DNA of 64,000 nt from Benincasa hispida (GCF_009727055.1 NC_052354.1:35552067-35616066); one strand, 5' to 3'; positions 60,401 through 62,680 are shown, numbered from the stretch's first letter. Program-made: numbers and translations. Notes: generated by a model from the sequence alone, not told the origin.

Positions 60401-62115
60401 CAAGGCCAAATGAGAGGCCATTTCCCTCACTTCTCTATTCGATGAAGAGTGACGAAAACCAAACGAAAGGATAAGGAGCTCCCCAACCAAGTGAAAATTC
60501 AGACACCAATCAATTTTGAAGGAAGACAAATGGAAAGAGGCACTGGAACGACGAGTCAAGGGGTCTATTCCCAATCCATTGATCTTCTCAAAAGTATCTT
60601 TCCTCTCCCCCACCATATTGTGGACCAAATGAGAGAAAGAAGGGAATCGCTTAAAAGTATCCTGCCATTAGTTCTGGTATATGCCTTTAACCCCATGTGA
60701 CAACTATTCGAAAGGACGGGGTACATACTTATTAGCAATGGTCCAATATCGAAAAGAATTAAACTCAAGGGGGAACCGCCACAATCGTTTTCCTAACAAA
60801 GCCGTACGGAACTTGAAATTCCCCGTCCCTAACCCCTCAAGGCAATGGGCTTCTCAATGATCTCCCACCTAACCAAGTGTAACCCTTTTCCTTCTTCCTC
60901 CCCTAACCAATTCCCTATGTCATGTTTATGAATAGTGCCACATACAAATGATCTAAACCCACCAACATACATGCATAATAAACCCTTTCCTACAATTTGA
61001 CATAAGATGCCATAGAAATCCCTAAACCCCTTTATGGCCTACTTGTTTCTTGTGCATGTTCCACTCATACATTCGACAAGTGTGAAAGTGTGTTGTAAGT
61101 TGGTTGATCTTATGAAAAAAATAGTATTTTCTCTGCATGTACATTGGTTACATGTAGAAACTTATAAAATATATGTGAAGTTTTAAAGTTGACATCTTAT
61201 TTGAGTGTTGAAAGTTCAAGAAAATGTGTGTAATTGAATGGTTAACAAAAAAAAAAGTTAAGCAATAAAAAATAGGCGGCAAAAAGTAGATTTTTTTAGG
61301 TTATAAAAAAATGCACCAGATATCCTTACTTAAAAACTCAACTCTGCACCCTTAAAACAAACTTAAGGAATTTTCCTTTCGTTTTTATCTTTACTTTTTT
61401 TTTTTTCCATTTATGTTTCTTCTTACTTTTTGTTAAATATATGTGCGCATATTTCATGGTATGTCAAATTATGCATACATTTATTTTTATAAAAAGAGTA
61501 AATAAAGAATAGCGTGTCCCCAATGTGTCGTGTCCTACTTTTTTATAAATTCACGTGTCGCCGTGTTGGCATTGTGTCGTATTCGTGTCGCATGTTGGTG
61601 TCCGTGCTTCTTAATTTCTCCCTACATCATTGCGTTATATTGTAGAAAATTATGTTGTGATCTTTGACGTTGCATGTTTGCATCCTCTTCTTTTGCCGTT
61701 CATTTTGCTATAATTTTCCACTACCCATCCTCATACTATTTTAATCATTTATGTCCAGACCATTTTCTATTGTTGCAATCTGATTGATTACAACAATATA
61801 TGATATGAATTTAATTGTTTTGGCACTTCAACTTCATACAGTTTGAGCCTGAAACATCAAGTGCAATGGGTTTTGGCTTCAGATGTGGTTTTCTGGGTCT
61901 TCTCCACATGGAAATCGTCCAGGTTCTTTTCCTTCTATCTTTTCATTACGAGACTTGTCTGCCTTCCTTCCAGCATTTGAAACTAACGTTAAAAGAAATT
62001 TTTTCTTACAAATGCCTCTGTTATACAGGAAAGACTTGAAAGGGAATACAACCTGAGCCTGATAACAACTGCTCCAAGCGTTGTATATAGAGTTAACTGT
62101 GTAAACGGTGATACT
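6177..62115 (+). CDS. cpLEPA: Chloroplast translation factor LepA/EF4 (GUF1 homolog), exons 1-14, 3' end outside window
   Basis: This is a split gene for the plastid homolog of bacterial LepA (EF4), a ribosome-associated GTPase that helps chloroplast translation. Joining 14 exons (6177-6425, 6574-6750, 8293-8379, 20426-20482, 20678-20743, 24753-24815, 30388-30432, 34191-34291, 53561-53657, 53767-53838, 58910-59064, 59170-59227, 61842-61922, 62029-62115) gives 465 codons with no stop. Residues 1-60 are rich in Ser, Thr and Pro and almost lack acidic residues, as a transit peptide would be. Visible motifs are AHIDHGKST (96-104, G1), RERGIT (133-138, G2), DTPGH (161-165, G3), NKID (215-218, G4) and SAK (246-248, G5). 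Domain II follows from about 275, then the start of domain III ([17 protein letters not shown]). Plant homologs are about 680 residues, so roughly a third is missing to the right. The ATG at 6177 is chosen because the frame upstream offers only a TTG. All seen introns are GT-AG. The identification is very secure; expression is not testable here. Confidence 0.96.
6574..6750 (+). CDS. cpLEPA: cpLEPA exon 2 (G1 and G2)
   Basis: Codons 84-142. The exon carries the P-loop AHIDHGKST and the switch-I motif RERGIT, both needed for GTP binding and Mg2+ coordination. Acceptor is TGCAG|GTT and donor is CAG|GTCAGT. Both ends are phase 0. Confidence 0.97.
6751..7200. other. Left part of intron 2, no feature seen
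   Basis: No open frame, repeat pair or RNA-like structure that I can recognise. Confidence 0.5.
7205..7740 (+). pseudogene. LINE ORF1 relic (DUF4283-type)
   Basis: Across shifting frames the + strand reads [35 protein letters not shown] and then [20 protein letters not shown]. These match, in order, the ORF1 of the LINE at 43,737-51,410 ([52 protein letters not shown]). Several frameshifts show it is old. The remaining intron 2 sequence to 8,292 shows nothing recognisable. Confidence 0.65.
8293..8379 (+). CDS. cpLEPA: cpLEPA exon 3 (G3, DTPGH)
   Basis: Codons 143-171. It starts AARMRY and ends with [11 protein letters not shown], the G3/switch-II region. The His of DTPGH corresponds to the catalytic His of translational GTPases. 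Phase 0 on both sides. The next intron is 12,046 bp. Confidence 0.97.
8722..8825 (-). mobile_element. tRNA-derived SINE with TSD
   Basis: On the minus strand the segment starts near GAGCATAGCTCAATGG, a Pol III A-box-like sequence. It continues to GGTTTGATCC, a B-box-like sequence, and ends in an A-tail (T-run at 8722-8732 on the + strand). Identical 11-bp direct repeats AATGAGGATTT flank it (8711-8721 and 8826-8836). It sits in the LINE reverse transcriptase relic. At about 104 bp it is at the short end for plant SINEs. Confidence 0.75.
8967..9248 (+). repeat. 5' LTR of the non-autonomous element
   Basis: It has a TATA-like CTCTATAAATAGAG near 9143-9156 and ends GGCTACATCA. It is 59 bp shorter than its partner, mostly because the partner carries extra GGATTAGGATT-type units and a TA run. 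Confidence 0.8.
10099..10665 (+). pseudogene. Open frame inside the non-autonomous LTR element, unrecognised
   Basis: A 188-residue frame. The N-part is very Lys/Glu-rich and charged ([20 protein letters not shown]). The C-part has spaced Cys residues ([20 protein letters not shown] then GKCVYNSQ). I do not recognise a known gag, RT or integrase motif. It could be a remnant gag-like protein, or host sequence captured by the element. It ends 73 bp before the copia insertion at 10,739. Confidence 0.35.
10739..10913 (-). repeat. 3' LTR of copia element 1
   Basis: 175 bp, about 90% like its partner by eye. The adjacent CTCCCCCTCAAGTTGGAG is the polypurine tract in complement. Confidence 0.85.
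10921..11134 (-). pseudogene. Copia RNase H C-terminal end
   Basis: Reads [20 protein letters not shown] and then the end motif [10 protein letters not shown], the standard last part of Ty1-copia polyproteins. The copia match stops at about 11,134, where gypsy integrase sequence begins. Confidence 0.8.
11137..11795 (-). pseudogene. Gypsy integrase core and C-terminal part
   Basis: Contains [16 protein letters not shown], the Glu-containing end of the DDE integrase core, then AEFAHNN and FSPGDLV. An earlier stretch ([23 protein letters not shown]) is readable in another frame with stops. Confidence 0.75.
11808..13596 (+). mobile_element. 5'-truncated LINE with 12-bp TSD
   Basis: Flanked by ATTAGTAGGAAT at 11796-11807 and 13597-13608. 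Starts in the RT C-terminal region ([29 protein letters not shown]). It continues through the zf-RVT part ([19 protein letters not shown]; a 334-residue frame at 12328-13332 with [16 protein letters not shown] and [12 protein letters not shown]). It ends with the family 3' tail (ATGATGAGAGTGCTAAGG, GGTGTCAACCTAGTTGAGAT) and a short A-run. It splits the gypsy integrase frame, so it is the youngest layer of this nest. Confidence 0.9.
13609..13947 (-). pseudogene. Gypsy integrase, zinc-binding part
   Basis: HxxxH-xn-CxxC is visible as [15 protein letters not shown] and [10 protein letters not shown], the H2C2 zinc domain before the integrase core. The frame reaches SIPTN and is cut there by the LINE at 11808-13596. 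It resumes to the left at [10 protein letters not shown] (about 11,795). Confidence 0.8.
14090..14160. repeat. T/C-rich simple repeat
   Basis: Runs of T interspersed with C (TTTTTC and CTTTTC units) within the gypsy segment, between RNase H and integrase remnants. Confidence 0.8.
14159..14518 (-). pseudogene. Gypsy RNase H
   Basis: Reads [52 protein letters not shown] and [11 protein letters not shown]. These are the gypsy RNase H signature, with the first catalytic Asp in SIDA. The segment immediately left (14090-14160) is a T/C-rich run. Confidence 0.8.
14588..15190 (-). pseudogene. Gypsy reverse transcriptase
   Basis: Two hundred residues open. Motifs are [51 protein letters not shown], the catalytic box YFDDILIYS, and [18 protein letters not shown]. 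All seven RT blocks are recognisable. The frame is cut at both ends by stops, and the expected continuation into RNase H has a frameshift. Confidence 0.85.
15552..16082 (-). pseudogene. Open frame crossing the copia/gypsy junction
   Basis: A 176-residue minus-strand frame. Its first 65 residues are copia integrase ([33 protein letters not shown]). From about residue 68 it becomes gypsy protease-type sequence ([37 protein letters not shown]). The frame is continuous across the switch at about 15,875-15,885. Confidence 0.7.
16857..17724 (-). pseudogene. Copia element 1 gag
   Basis: Starts [20 protein letters not shown] with the copia gag pattern [13 protein letters not shown]. It contains [13 protein letters not shown] in the middle and the zinc knuckle [14 protein letters not shown] near 16930-16980. 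It is broken into three frames by small indels and stops. Confidence 0.8.
17725..18237 (-). other. 5' untranslated leader of copia element 1
   Basis: Sequence between the gag start and the primer site. It is GC-richer than the rest of the element and has no convincing frame. Confidence 0.6.
18250..18422 (-). repeat. 5' LTR of copia element 1
   Basis: 173 bp. It is preceded on the + strand by the primer-site complement GCTCTGATACCA (18238-18249 region) and followed by the target repeat ATTGA. Confidence 0.85.
18543..18883 (+). repeat. 3' LTR of the non-autonomous element
   Basis: Contains tandem GGATTAGGATTAATTTCTTT units (about 18655-18735), the same CTCTATAAATAGAG box, and a (TA)n tract at about 18824-18842. 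It ends TACATCT, with the target repeat TGGTG directly after. Confidence 0.8.
20426..20482 (+). CDS. cpLEPA: cpLEPA exon 4
   Basis: Codons 172-190, ending [10 protein letters not shown], the hydrophobic strand that follows G3 in the GTPase fold. Acceptor TGCTAG|GTT sits after a pyrimidine tract, and the donor is CAG|GTAAAT. It is a 57-nt microexon-like exon following a 12-kb intron. Confidence 0.96.
20678..20743 (+). CDS. cpLEPA: cpLEPA exon 5
   Basis: Codons 191-212, reading [17 protein letters not shown] then LEIIP. This is the helix after the VDASQ strand, strongly conserved in LepA and EF-G. Phase 0; donor CCT|GTAAGT is close to consensus. Confidence 0.96.
21658..22365 (-). pseudogene. 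Gypsy gag C-terminus and aspartic protease
   Basis: A 235-residue frame. The zinc knuckle is [14 protein letters not shown]. The protease catalytic box is [15 protein letters not shown], with Cys in place of the usual Ser of D(S/T)GA. It continues to MDSILGLL, and the reading then shifts into the frame at 21358-21651 ([15 protein letters not shown], typical of the protease-RT link). Confidence 0.8.
22828..23090 (-). pseudogene. Gypsy gag N-terminus
   Basis: Begins MAQK and then has a stop. It continues [20 protein letters not shown], a Glu/Lys-rich coiled-coil start typical of this gypsy gag group. The part between 22366 and 22828 is gag with several stops. Confidence 0.65.
23131..23546 (-). 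repeat. 5' LTR of gypsy relic 1
   Basis: On the + strand it runs from TGTTAGGTATCCAAG to ATCTCCCACA. The left limit is fixed by the neighbouring primer-site complement GCTTTGATACCA. The right limit is inferred from TG...CA ends and the resumption of LINE coding sequence. Confidence 0.65.
23547..24035 (+). mobile_element. LINE 3' end
   Basis: Reads [20 protein letters not shown], then [12 protein letters not shown] and [10 protein letters not shown]. The family tail follows (GATATGATGAGGGTGCTA, GTGTCAACCTAATTGAGATG), then TCTCTTTTCATTATATCAAT and a T/A-rich end. One stop interrupts the WFE motif. Confidence 0.75.
24045..24570 (-). pseudogene. Copia RT/RNase H fragment
   Basis: Minus strand: [17 protein letters not shown] (about 24500-24550), then [20 protein letters not shown] and [20 protein letters not shown] (24247-24477), then [14 protein letters not shown] (about 24150-24200), the RNase H SSTE-like box. 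No LTRs are attached. It lies close to cpLEPA exon 6. Confidence 0.75.
24753..24815 (+). CDS. cpLEPA: cpLEPA exon 6 (G4, NKID)
   Basis: Codons 213-233. It contains [10 protein letters not shown], with NKID giving guanine specificity, followed by the LepA-typical [10 protein letters not shown] helix. The donor reads GAG|GTTGGT, a weaker GT context than the other introns. Confidence 0.96.
24816..25215. other. Start of intron 6; microsatellite at 25150-25216
   Basis: No gene seen. The stretch at 25150-25216 is a mix of TACA, TACG, TA and CA units and is likely length-variable. Confidence 0.6.
25225..25598 (+). mobile_element. Short 5'-truncated LINE with TSD
   Basis: Only the last 374 bp of the LINE family: a decayed C-terminus, the tail GATGAGGATGCTAATG with GTGTCAGTCTAGTTAAGAT, the hairpin CTTTTCATTATATCAATGAA, and an A-run. 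The 9-bp repeats ATATTGAAA at 25216-25224 and 25599-25607 flank it. Confidence 0.8.
25850..28400 (+). mobile_element. LINE relic with RT and zf-RVT
   Basis: The + strand carries [20 protein letters not shown], a gap, then [60 protein letters not shown] (RT blocks), [14 protein letters not shown], and zf-RVT scraps to about 28,200. It ends with CTTTGTATTCTTCATTTTTTC and a long A-rich tail (28396-28455). The catalytic FADD box is destroyed and several stops are present. It is a different LINE lineage from the 43,737 element, lacking the GGTGTCAACCTAG tail. The left limit is approximate. Confidence 0.75.
28456..28560 (+). mobile_element. LINE 3' end scrap
   Basis: Repeats the last bases of the preceding LINE (TATTTTACTTAGTTG, GATATGCCCTTGTATTCCTT). 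It is a second copy of the same 3' end placed directly after the first. Confidence 0.5.
29037..29523. mobile_element. GC-rich hAT-like non-autonomous element
   Basis: Terminal inverted repeats TAGGGTTGGCAA and TTGCCAACCCTA are exact. Inside, G-rich (GGGGCGGGGAGG) and C-rich segments face each other around an AT-rich centre. Flanks ATGTGTGG (29029-29036) and ATCTATGG (29524-29531) agree at 6 of 8 positions, as expected for an aged 8-bp hAT duplication. It is 487 bp long and without coding capacity. Confidence 0.75.
29545..30004 (-). mobile_element. 5'-truncated LINE, minus, with long TSD
   Basis: The minus strand reads [20 protein letters not shown] and [18 protein letters not shown], the C-terminus of the LINE family. 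The tail near 29640-29700 is the reverse of GATGAGGGTGCTA and TTGAGATGC. The flanking repeat is about 32 bp. The right copy is 30005-30036. The left copy is split by the hAT-like element (29017-29036 plus 29532-29544). Confidence 0.8.
30388..30432 (+). CDS. cpLEPA: cpLEPA exon 7 (G5, SAK)
   Basis: Codons 234-248, [18 protein letters not shown] is the G5 motif. At 45 nt it is the smallest exon found, and it lies between introns of 5.6 and 3.8 kb. It is in phase 0, so skipping would keep the frame but remove G5. Confidence 0.95.
30433..31310. other. Left part of intron 7, with sequence gap
   Basis: No gene is recognised. It contains 20 Ns (30793-30812) and a CTC-repeat (31087-31112). The minus strand at 30,960-31,150 can be read as a short acidic frame ([16 protein letters not shown]) without a recognised family. 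Confidence 0.5.
30793..30812. other. Assembly gap (20 N)
   Basis: Twenty consecutive Ns inside intron 7. The true size of the gap cannot be told from the sequence. Confidence 1.
31470..31848 (+). mobile_element. LINE 3' end
   Basis: Reads [39 protein letters not shown] and [10 protein letters not shown], then a tail with CTCTTTTCATTCAATCAATG and an A-run. It is the last part of the LINE C-terminus. The GGTGTCAACC part of the tail is missing. Confidence 0.75.
32040..32338 (+). mobile_element. LINE fragment with internal deletion
   Basis: Starts [16 protein letters not shown], continues to [12 protein letters not shown], then jumps straight to the 3' tail with TATATCAATGAAAAGCTTG and an A-run. 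The zf-RVT coding region between them is deleted. Confidence 0.65.
32339..32660 (+). mobile_element. LINE zf-RVT fragment
   Basis: Across frames: [33 protein letters not shown]. These match the [13 protein letters not shown] and [16 protein letters not shown] region of the other LINE copies. It follows directly on the A-run of the preceding fragment. Confidence 0.6.
32930..33815 (+). mobile_element. Copia relic: RNase H end and one LTR
   Basis: 32930-33280 reads, with stops, [21 protein letters not shown] and EICEDIWI (RNase H). 33500-33604 reads [20 protein letters not shown] then [13 protein letters not shown], the normal copia C-terminus, followed by GAGGGGGTG and TGTTAGATTTTC, a polypurine tract and LTR start. 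The 33290-33500 stretch between is not copia and may be an insertion. The right end of the LTR is approximate. Confidence 0.7.
33816..34180. other. Right part of intron 7, no feature seen
   Basis: AT-rich sequence before exon 8. I see no frame or element I can name. Part of it (33850-33980, with AACTTATCAACTATAGCC) may be LTR debris. Confidence 0.4.
34191..34291 (+). CDS. cpLEPA: cpLEPA exon 8
   Basis: Codons 249-281 plus two bases of codon 282. It encodes EGIGITEIL and the link from the GTPase domain to domain II, ending ALIFD. The acceptor follows a strong pyrimidine tract (TCTTTTTCAG). The donor splits a Ser codon (AG|T), and the following intron is 19,269 bp. Confidence 0.95.
34575..34795. 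repeat. GTGTCC/GGACATG dispersed repeat, copy 1
   Basis: Contains TTGGACATGGATATG, CATGCTTTGGACATGCG and GGACATGATCG around an A/T-rich core. It resembles 52,140-52,520 and 61,500-61,620. The family is unclassified. Confidence 0.45.
34817..35106 (-). repeat. Reverse-oriented LTR of the 8,967 element family, with partial second copy
   Basis: From TGATGTAGCCCAAATGAT (34877) to CCTATTACATCA (about 35106) the sequence is the reverse complement of the LTR at 8967-9248, including the CTATTTATAGAG box. Directly left, 34819-34869 repeats the last 50 bp of this LTR (ACTTGAATTTACCAAATTAT). The two LTR ends are thus almost adjacent. Confidence 0.65.
35095..35328 (-). pseudogene. Gypsy RT fragment
   Basis: [20 protein letters not shown] is the RT C-terminal motif (usually followed by [12 protein letters not shown]). 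Here the second half is frameshifted. The fragment is joined to the protease region after loss of the catalytic RT blocks. Confidence 0.65.
36438..36587 (-). repeat. 3' LTR of copia element 2
   Basis: 150 bp, ending ATAACA next to the polypurine tract complement CTCTTCCTTAAGC. Confidence 0.8.
36595..37184 (-). pseudogene. Copia element 2 RNase H
   Basis: 36951-37184 reads [20 protein letters not shown] and [17 protein letters not shown], including the catalytic DADWVG box. 36595-36789 reads [14 protein letters not shown], the C-terminus. A small indel separates the frames. Confidence 0.85.
37212..38280 (-). pseudogene. Copia element 2 reverse transcriptase
   Basis: 37212-37547 has the catalytic box [12 protein letters not shown] and [20 protein letters not shown]. 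Further right (37,560-38,250) the blocks [22 protein letters not shown] and the RT start ([20 protein letters not shown]) are readable with stops. It is inactive. Confidence 0.8.
38282..39849 (+). mobile_element. Gypsy fragment: LTR, primer site and gag
   Basis: A + strand LTR (38282-38570, TGTGATGTATTATC to AGTGTGCA, with CCTATAAATAGGGC) is followed by TTTGGTATTAGAGC, a Met-tRNA primer-site variant. Then comes gag: [44 protein letters not shown], with a 150-residue frame at 39399-39851 continuing it ([20 protein letters not shown]). It stops abruptly where minus-strand integrase begins, so the rest of the element is missing. Confidence 0.75.
39852..40085 (-). pseudogene. Gypsy integrase fragment, opposite strand
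   Basis: The minus strand reads [20 protein letters not shown] then [14 protein letters not shown] and [12 protein letters not shown], the integrase core end. It abuts the + strand gag at 39,850 and copia integrase at about 40,086. Confidence 0.8.
40086..40436 (-). pseudogene. Copia element 2 GAG-pre-integrase and integrase start
   Basis: Reads [20 protein letters not shown] (zinc-binding HxxxH-like part of the pre-integrase), then [17 protein letters not shown]. It stops at GPCLI where gypsy sequence begins. The integrase core is lost. Confidence 0.8.
40849..42039 (-). pseudogene. Copia element 2 gag, with internal duplication
   Basis: 41311-42039 is a 242-residue frame: [78 protein letters not shown]. 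The zinc-knuckle part ([14 protein letters not shown]) occurs twice. A segment of about 310 bp at 40900-41215 is repeated at 41220-41530 with few changes, a local tandem duplication within gag. Confidence 0.8.
40898..41530. repeat. Tandem duplication of about 320 bp in copia gag
   Basis: CAAATATCCAGGCTTCCGAT occurs at 40890 and 41220, GGGGTTATCATTCTTGCTAA at 41000 and 41323, and AAAATTTGGTGAAAGTCCATTT at about 41143 against AATTTCGGTAAAAGTCCATTT at 41470. The first unit lacks or adds a few bases (for example GATTTTCGATAAT against TTCGATAAT). Confidence 0.8.
42040..42420 (-). other. 5' leader of copia element 2
   Basis: Sequence upstream of gag, with AAACCCTAA at its start as in copia element 1. 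No coding frame of its own is supported. It is cut off from the primer site by the 42,430-51,424 insertions. Confidence 0.55.
42425..43722. mobile_element. Unclassified retroelement fragment with GCGTTGCAA repeats
   Basis: Non-coding. CGGGATCGAACCATAGGGAGG (42467) opens a segment similar to 420-1245. 43,430-43,620 holds at least five GCGTT(G/A)-type units (AGCGTTGCAATG, AGCGTTGTAACAC, AGCGTTGCAC). It sits in the copia leader and was the target of the LINE at 43,737. Boundaries are approximate. Confidence 0.45.
43737..43934 (+). other. LINE 5' UTR, CT-rich
   Basis: An eight-base A-run and then CTCCCTCTCCTCC-type repeats to about 43,810, then a short stretch before ATG at 43,935. Plant L1 5' UTRs are often pyrimidine-rich and contain the internal promoter. 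Confidence 0.6.
43935..44804 (+). pseudogene. LINE ORF1, first part (DUF4283)
   Basis: Begins [20 protein letters not shown] and carries the DUF4283 region ([42 protein letters not shown]). The frame ends with TAA overlapping an ATG (TAATG at 44802). Continuity of the domain into the next frame shows this is a frameshift, not a true gene end. Confidence 0.8.
44804..45478 (+). pseudogene. LINE ORF1, second part
   Basis: Continues ORF1 in another frame: [61 protein letters not shown] Ser/Pro-rich low-complexity tail follows. It ends 146 bp before the adapter-like sequence at 45,624. ORF1 remnants resume at about 46,861. Confidence 0.75.
45624..45658. other. Tn5/Nextera mosaic-end junction (library adapter)
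   Basis: CTGTCTCTTATACACATCT (45624-45642) is the 19-nt Tn5 mosaic end in one orientation. It is followed at once by 16 of the 19 bases of the reverse orientation, AGATGTGTATAAGAGA (45643-45658). This head-to-head pair is the junction adapter of transposase mate-pair libraries. It marks sequence joined in the test tube, not in the plant. Confidence 0.97.
45657..46860 (+). other. Probable misassembled duplicate of 49571-50774
   Basis: About 1.2 kb that looks identical to 49571-50772 (offset 3,914), including all stops. It begins at the library adapter and ends at a single N (46859). It places LINE ORF2 C-terminal sequence in the middle of ORF1. Real sequence duplicated by retrotransposition would not carry an adapter at the edge. 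Confidence 0.9.
46861..47446 (+). pseudogene. LINE ORF1, C-terminal part
   Basis: The frame at 47012-47446 reads [20 protein letters not shown], then [20 protein letters not shown], an acidic tail ending FILD. It stops 44 bp before the ORF2 ATG, matching the ORF1/ORF2 spacing of plant L1s. Confidence 0.65.
47490..48348 (+). pseudogene. LINE ORF2 endonuclease domain
   Basis: Starts [20 protein letters not shown], the apurinic-endonuclease (EEP) N-terminus with [17 protein letters not shown] follows, with the catalytic Glu. After frameshifts the 47842-48348 frame has [38 protein letters not shown] and [10 protein letters not shown], the metal-binding GDFN and SDH boxes. Confidence 0.85.
48349..49510 (+). 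pseudogene. LINE ORF2 reverse transcriptase domain
   Basis: Blocks in order: [18 protein letters not shown] (48528-48580), [79 protein letters not shown], and [14 protein letters not shown] (catalytic FADD at about 49,494). Frames change near 49,019 and a stop precedes FADD. The YRP(I/V)SL motif before QSAF is deleted. Confidence 0.9.
49511..51101 (+). pseudogene. LINE ORF2 C-terminal region (zf-RVT)
   Basis: Reads [40 protein letters not shown], then [20 protein letters not shown] and, in the 50256-51101 frame, [20 protein letters not shown] (zinc-binding CxxC...H) and [20 protein letters not shown]. Stops at 49936 and 50255 and one frameshift break it. The end at 51,101 is the natural ORF2 stop. 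Confidence 0.88.
51111..51410 (+). other. LINE 3' UTR and tail
   Basis: The block GATATGATGAGGGCGCTAAG with GGTGTCAACCTAGTTGAGAT and CCCGGGTGCGTTAGCTGATC (51241-51305) recurs in other copies (13446, 23850, 25440, reversed at 29640). A CTCTTATATCAATGAATTG segment and an A-run end it. Confidence 0.8.
51444..51596 (-). repeat. 5' LTR of copia element 2
   Basis: 153 bp, beginning TGTACTTACTAG directly after the primer-site complement. The last bases read AAGACA where the partner has AACA. Confidence 0.8.
52130..52530. repeat. GTGTCC dispersed repeat, copy 2
   Basis: Runs from AGAAGCACAAACACTTTAG (52171) to GTGTCCATGTCTCGTATTCG and GTGCTTCTTAGA (52480-52525). Its two ends, AGAAGCAC and GTGCTTCTTA, form an inverted repeat, so this copy may be complete at about 355 bp. 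It truncates the gypsy LTR on its left. Confidence 0.5.
52610..53550 (-). mobile_element. LTR-element remnant with primer site
   Basis: GCTCTGATACCA at 53298-53309 is a primer-site complement, followed rightward by LTR-like AT-rich sequence (53310-53550). To the left lies leader-like sequence with no coding frame. It ends just before cpLEPA exon 9. No second LTR was found. Confidence 0.5.
53561..53657 (+). CDS. cpLEPA: cpLEPA exon 9 (domain II)
   Basis: Completes codon 282 and encodes 283-314. It reads [17 protein letters not shown] then [11 protein letters not shown], the beta-barrel domain II shared with EF-Tu and EF-G. Its frame continues that of exon 8 exactly across the 19-kb intron. 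Confidence 0.95.
53767..53838 (+). CDS. cpLEPA: cpLEPA exon 10
   Basis: Codons 315-338. [20 protein letters not shown] ending in YAGE belongs to domain II of LepA. Intron 9 before it is only 109 bp. Confidence 0.95.
53990..54862 (+). pseudogene. LINE ORF1 relic
   Basis: Starts [20 protein letters not shown], the ORF1 N-terminus of the LINE group (compare [20 protein letters not shown]). It continues [15 protein letters not shown] and then a frame with [12 protein letters not shown]. Frameshifts and stops are frequent. Confidence 0.6.
54863..55378. other. Intron 10 stretch without recognised feature
   Basis: Rich in CTC, CATC and CAACTC words and unlike its LINE neighbours. It may be an LTR scrap, because 55819-55880 (CTTGCCACACTTGGGGTTAA) continues it beyond the LINE at 55395-55801. 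Confidence 0.35.
55395..55801 (-). mobile_element. 5'-truncated LINE, minus, with TSD
   Basis: Left flank TGCTTTTGGGATGATT (55379-55394) and right flank TGCTTCCGGGATGATT (55802-55817) are a 16-bp duplication with two changes. The T-run at 55395 is the A-tail in complement. The tail CTCAAAGTACAACAATAAG, and C-terminal codons in complement, match the copy at 29545-30004. Confidence 0.8.
55890..56930 (+). pseudogene. LINE 3' end scrap and degenerate ORF1
   Basis: 55890-55965 is a LINE 3' end (GAACATTAGTCTCTTTTCAT). From about 55,970 the sequence resembles the Pro/Ser-rich second half of a LINE ORF1 (for example the frame with [20 protein letters not shown] at 56390-56450), with stops in every frame. 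The assignment is weak. Confidence 0.45.
57330..57560. mobile_element. Two LINE 3' ends in opposite orientation
   Basis: 57335-57505 is a minus-strand LINE tail (CACTTTTCATTGATATAATG and AAAGCACTCCAATTACGACA). 57506-57555 is a plus-strand tail (GAGCATCAATCTCTTTTCAT then an A-run). They meet near 57,505. Confidence 0.55.
57690..58760. repeat. Cucurbit-like interspersed repeat
   Basis: The left end has GGCTGGTTTCAAAAATGC and TATTTACACATATAGCAAAA. The middle (58195-58290) has TCTATCAGTGTCCATCACTG and GTGTCTATCATACACTGACA units. The right end has AAATTTGCCATTTATGTATT-like sequence. I associate such units with repeats common in cucumber and melon introns; no search was possible. No reliable coding frame. 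Confidence 0.5.
58910..59064 (+). CDS. cpLEPA: cpLEPA exon 11
   Basis: Codons 339-389 plus two bases. It includes [14 protein letters not shown] and [20 protein letters not shown], the end of domain II and the link to domain III. The donor splits the Gln codon (CA|G), which exon 12 restores. Confidence 0.96.
59170..59227 (+). CDS. cpLEPA: cpLEPA exon 12
   Basis: Completes codon 390 and gives 391-409, [19 protein letters not shown], the first helix of domain III, a LepA hallmark. Intron 11 is 105 bp. Confidence 0.96.
59690..60960 (-). mobile_element. LINE fragment, minus, in intron 12
   Basis: The minus strand reads [20 protein letters not shown] and [17 protein letters not shown] near 59,850-60,000, the C-terminus of an L1 lineage with LWEERNN in place of LWFERNQ. 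Further C-terminal zf-RVT codons lie to about 60,900 with many stops. The A-tail is not clear; ATTGTAACAACTTTCATTAA at 59711 is its 3' end in complement. Confidence 0.65.
60961..61499. other. Intron 12, no feature seen
   Basis: AT-rich, with A- and T-runs near 61250 and 61390. No gene or element that I can name. Confidence 0.5.
61500..61622. repeat. GTGTCC dispersed repeat, copy 3
   Basis: GTGTCCCCAATGTGTCGTGT, CACGTGTCGCCGTGTTGGCA and GTGTCCGTGCTTCTTAA resemble the right end of copy 2 (52470-52525), including the terminal GTGCTTCTTA. Confidence 0.55.
61842..61922 (+). CDS. cpLEPA: cpLEPA exon 13
   Basis: Codons 410-436. [20 protein letters not shown] and the following LHMEIVQ form the most conserved LepA/EF-G domain III block. 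Confidence 0.97.
62029..62115 (+). CDS. cpLEPA: cpLEPA exon 14, last exon in window
   Basis: Codons 437-465. [20 protein letters not shown] continues domain III and ends in VNGDT, with donor ACT|GTAATT. No further exon is visible up to 64,000, where a LINE occupies the intron. The gene therefore continues past the right edge. Confidence 0.95.
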
Positions 62116-62680
62116 GTAATTTCTCCTCTATCCTAAGGCTTATATTTCATTATCTTACGGTAGTTGGAAGAATGAAAATAGTATGTACGTACTACTTGCT
62201 GTAGTTGTGAATCTAGAGCCACATGTGATTTAGATAGTTCTCTGTAGGTGCTCAAAAAACGATTACCCACAAAATTTGATTTGCAAAACCAAAATCTTCG
62301 ATTGAGTTGCATTATAAGCTTGTTTCTTTAGTTGTTTTTGGTAACTTTTGAGCCTTAGTCTTTTCATTTCAGCAATAAACAGTTTCATTGCTTGTTAAAA
62401 GAAAAATAAGTTGAACCAGAATAGGTTTATTTAGATCATGAATTCTGAAGCTAGGTAGGGTGAGTCAATCCAAATCTAAATAATTAAAAAAAACCAATTT
62501 TTTTCAATGAATTAATCATTTCTACCAAACATTGAACATCATATTCACACGGTAGTTTTTCATTCATATAAGTGCCTTAATAATTAATAGTCTGTATACA
62601 TGTCGAGAATTAAAAATATAGAAGGTTGTTAGTTCTTGGAATAAGAATAACAATGTGGTGACGTGATGAATAATTCTGGT
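62116..62680. other. Start of intron 14, LINE tail scrap at 62330-62400
   Basis: 62340-62405 has GAGCCTTAGTCTTTTCATTT and an A-run, a decayed LINE 3' end. The rest shows no recognised feature. Confidence 0.4.
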
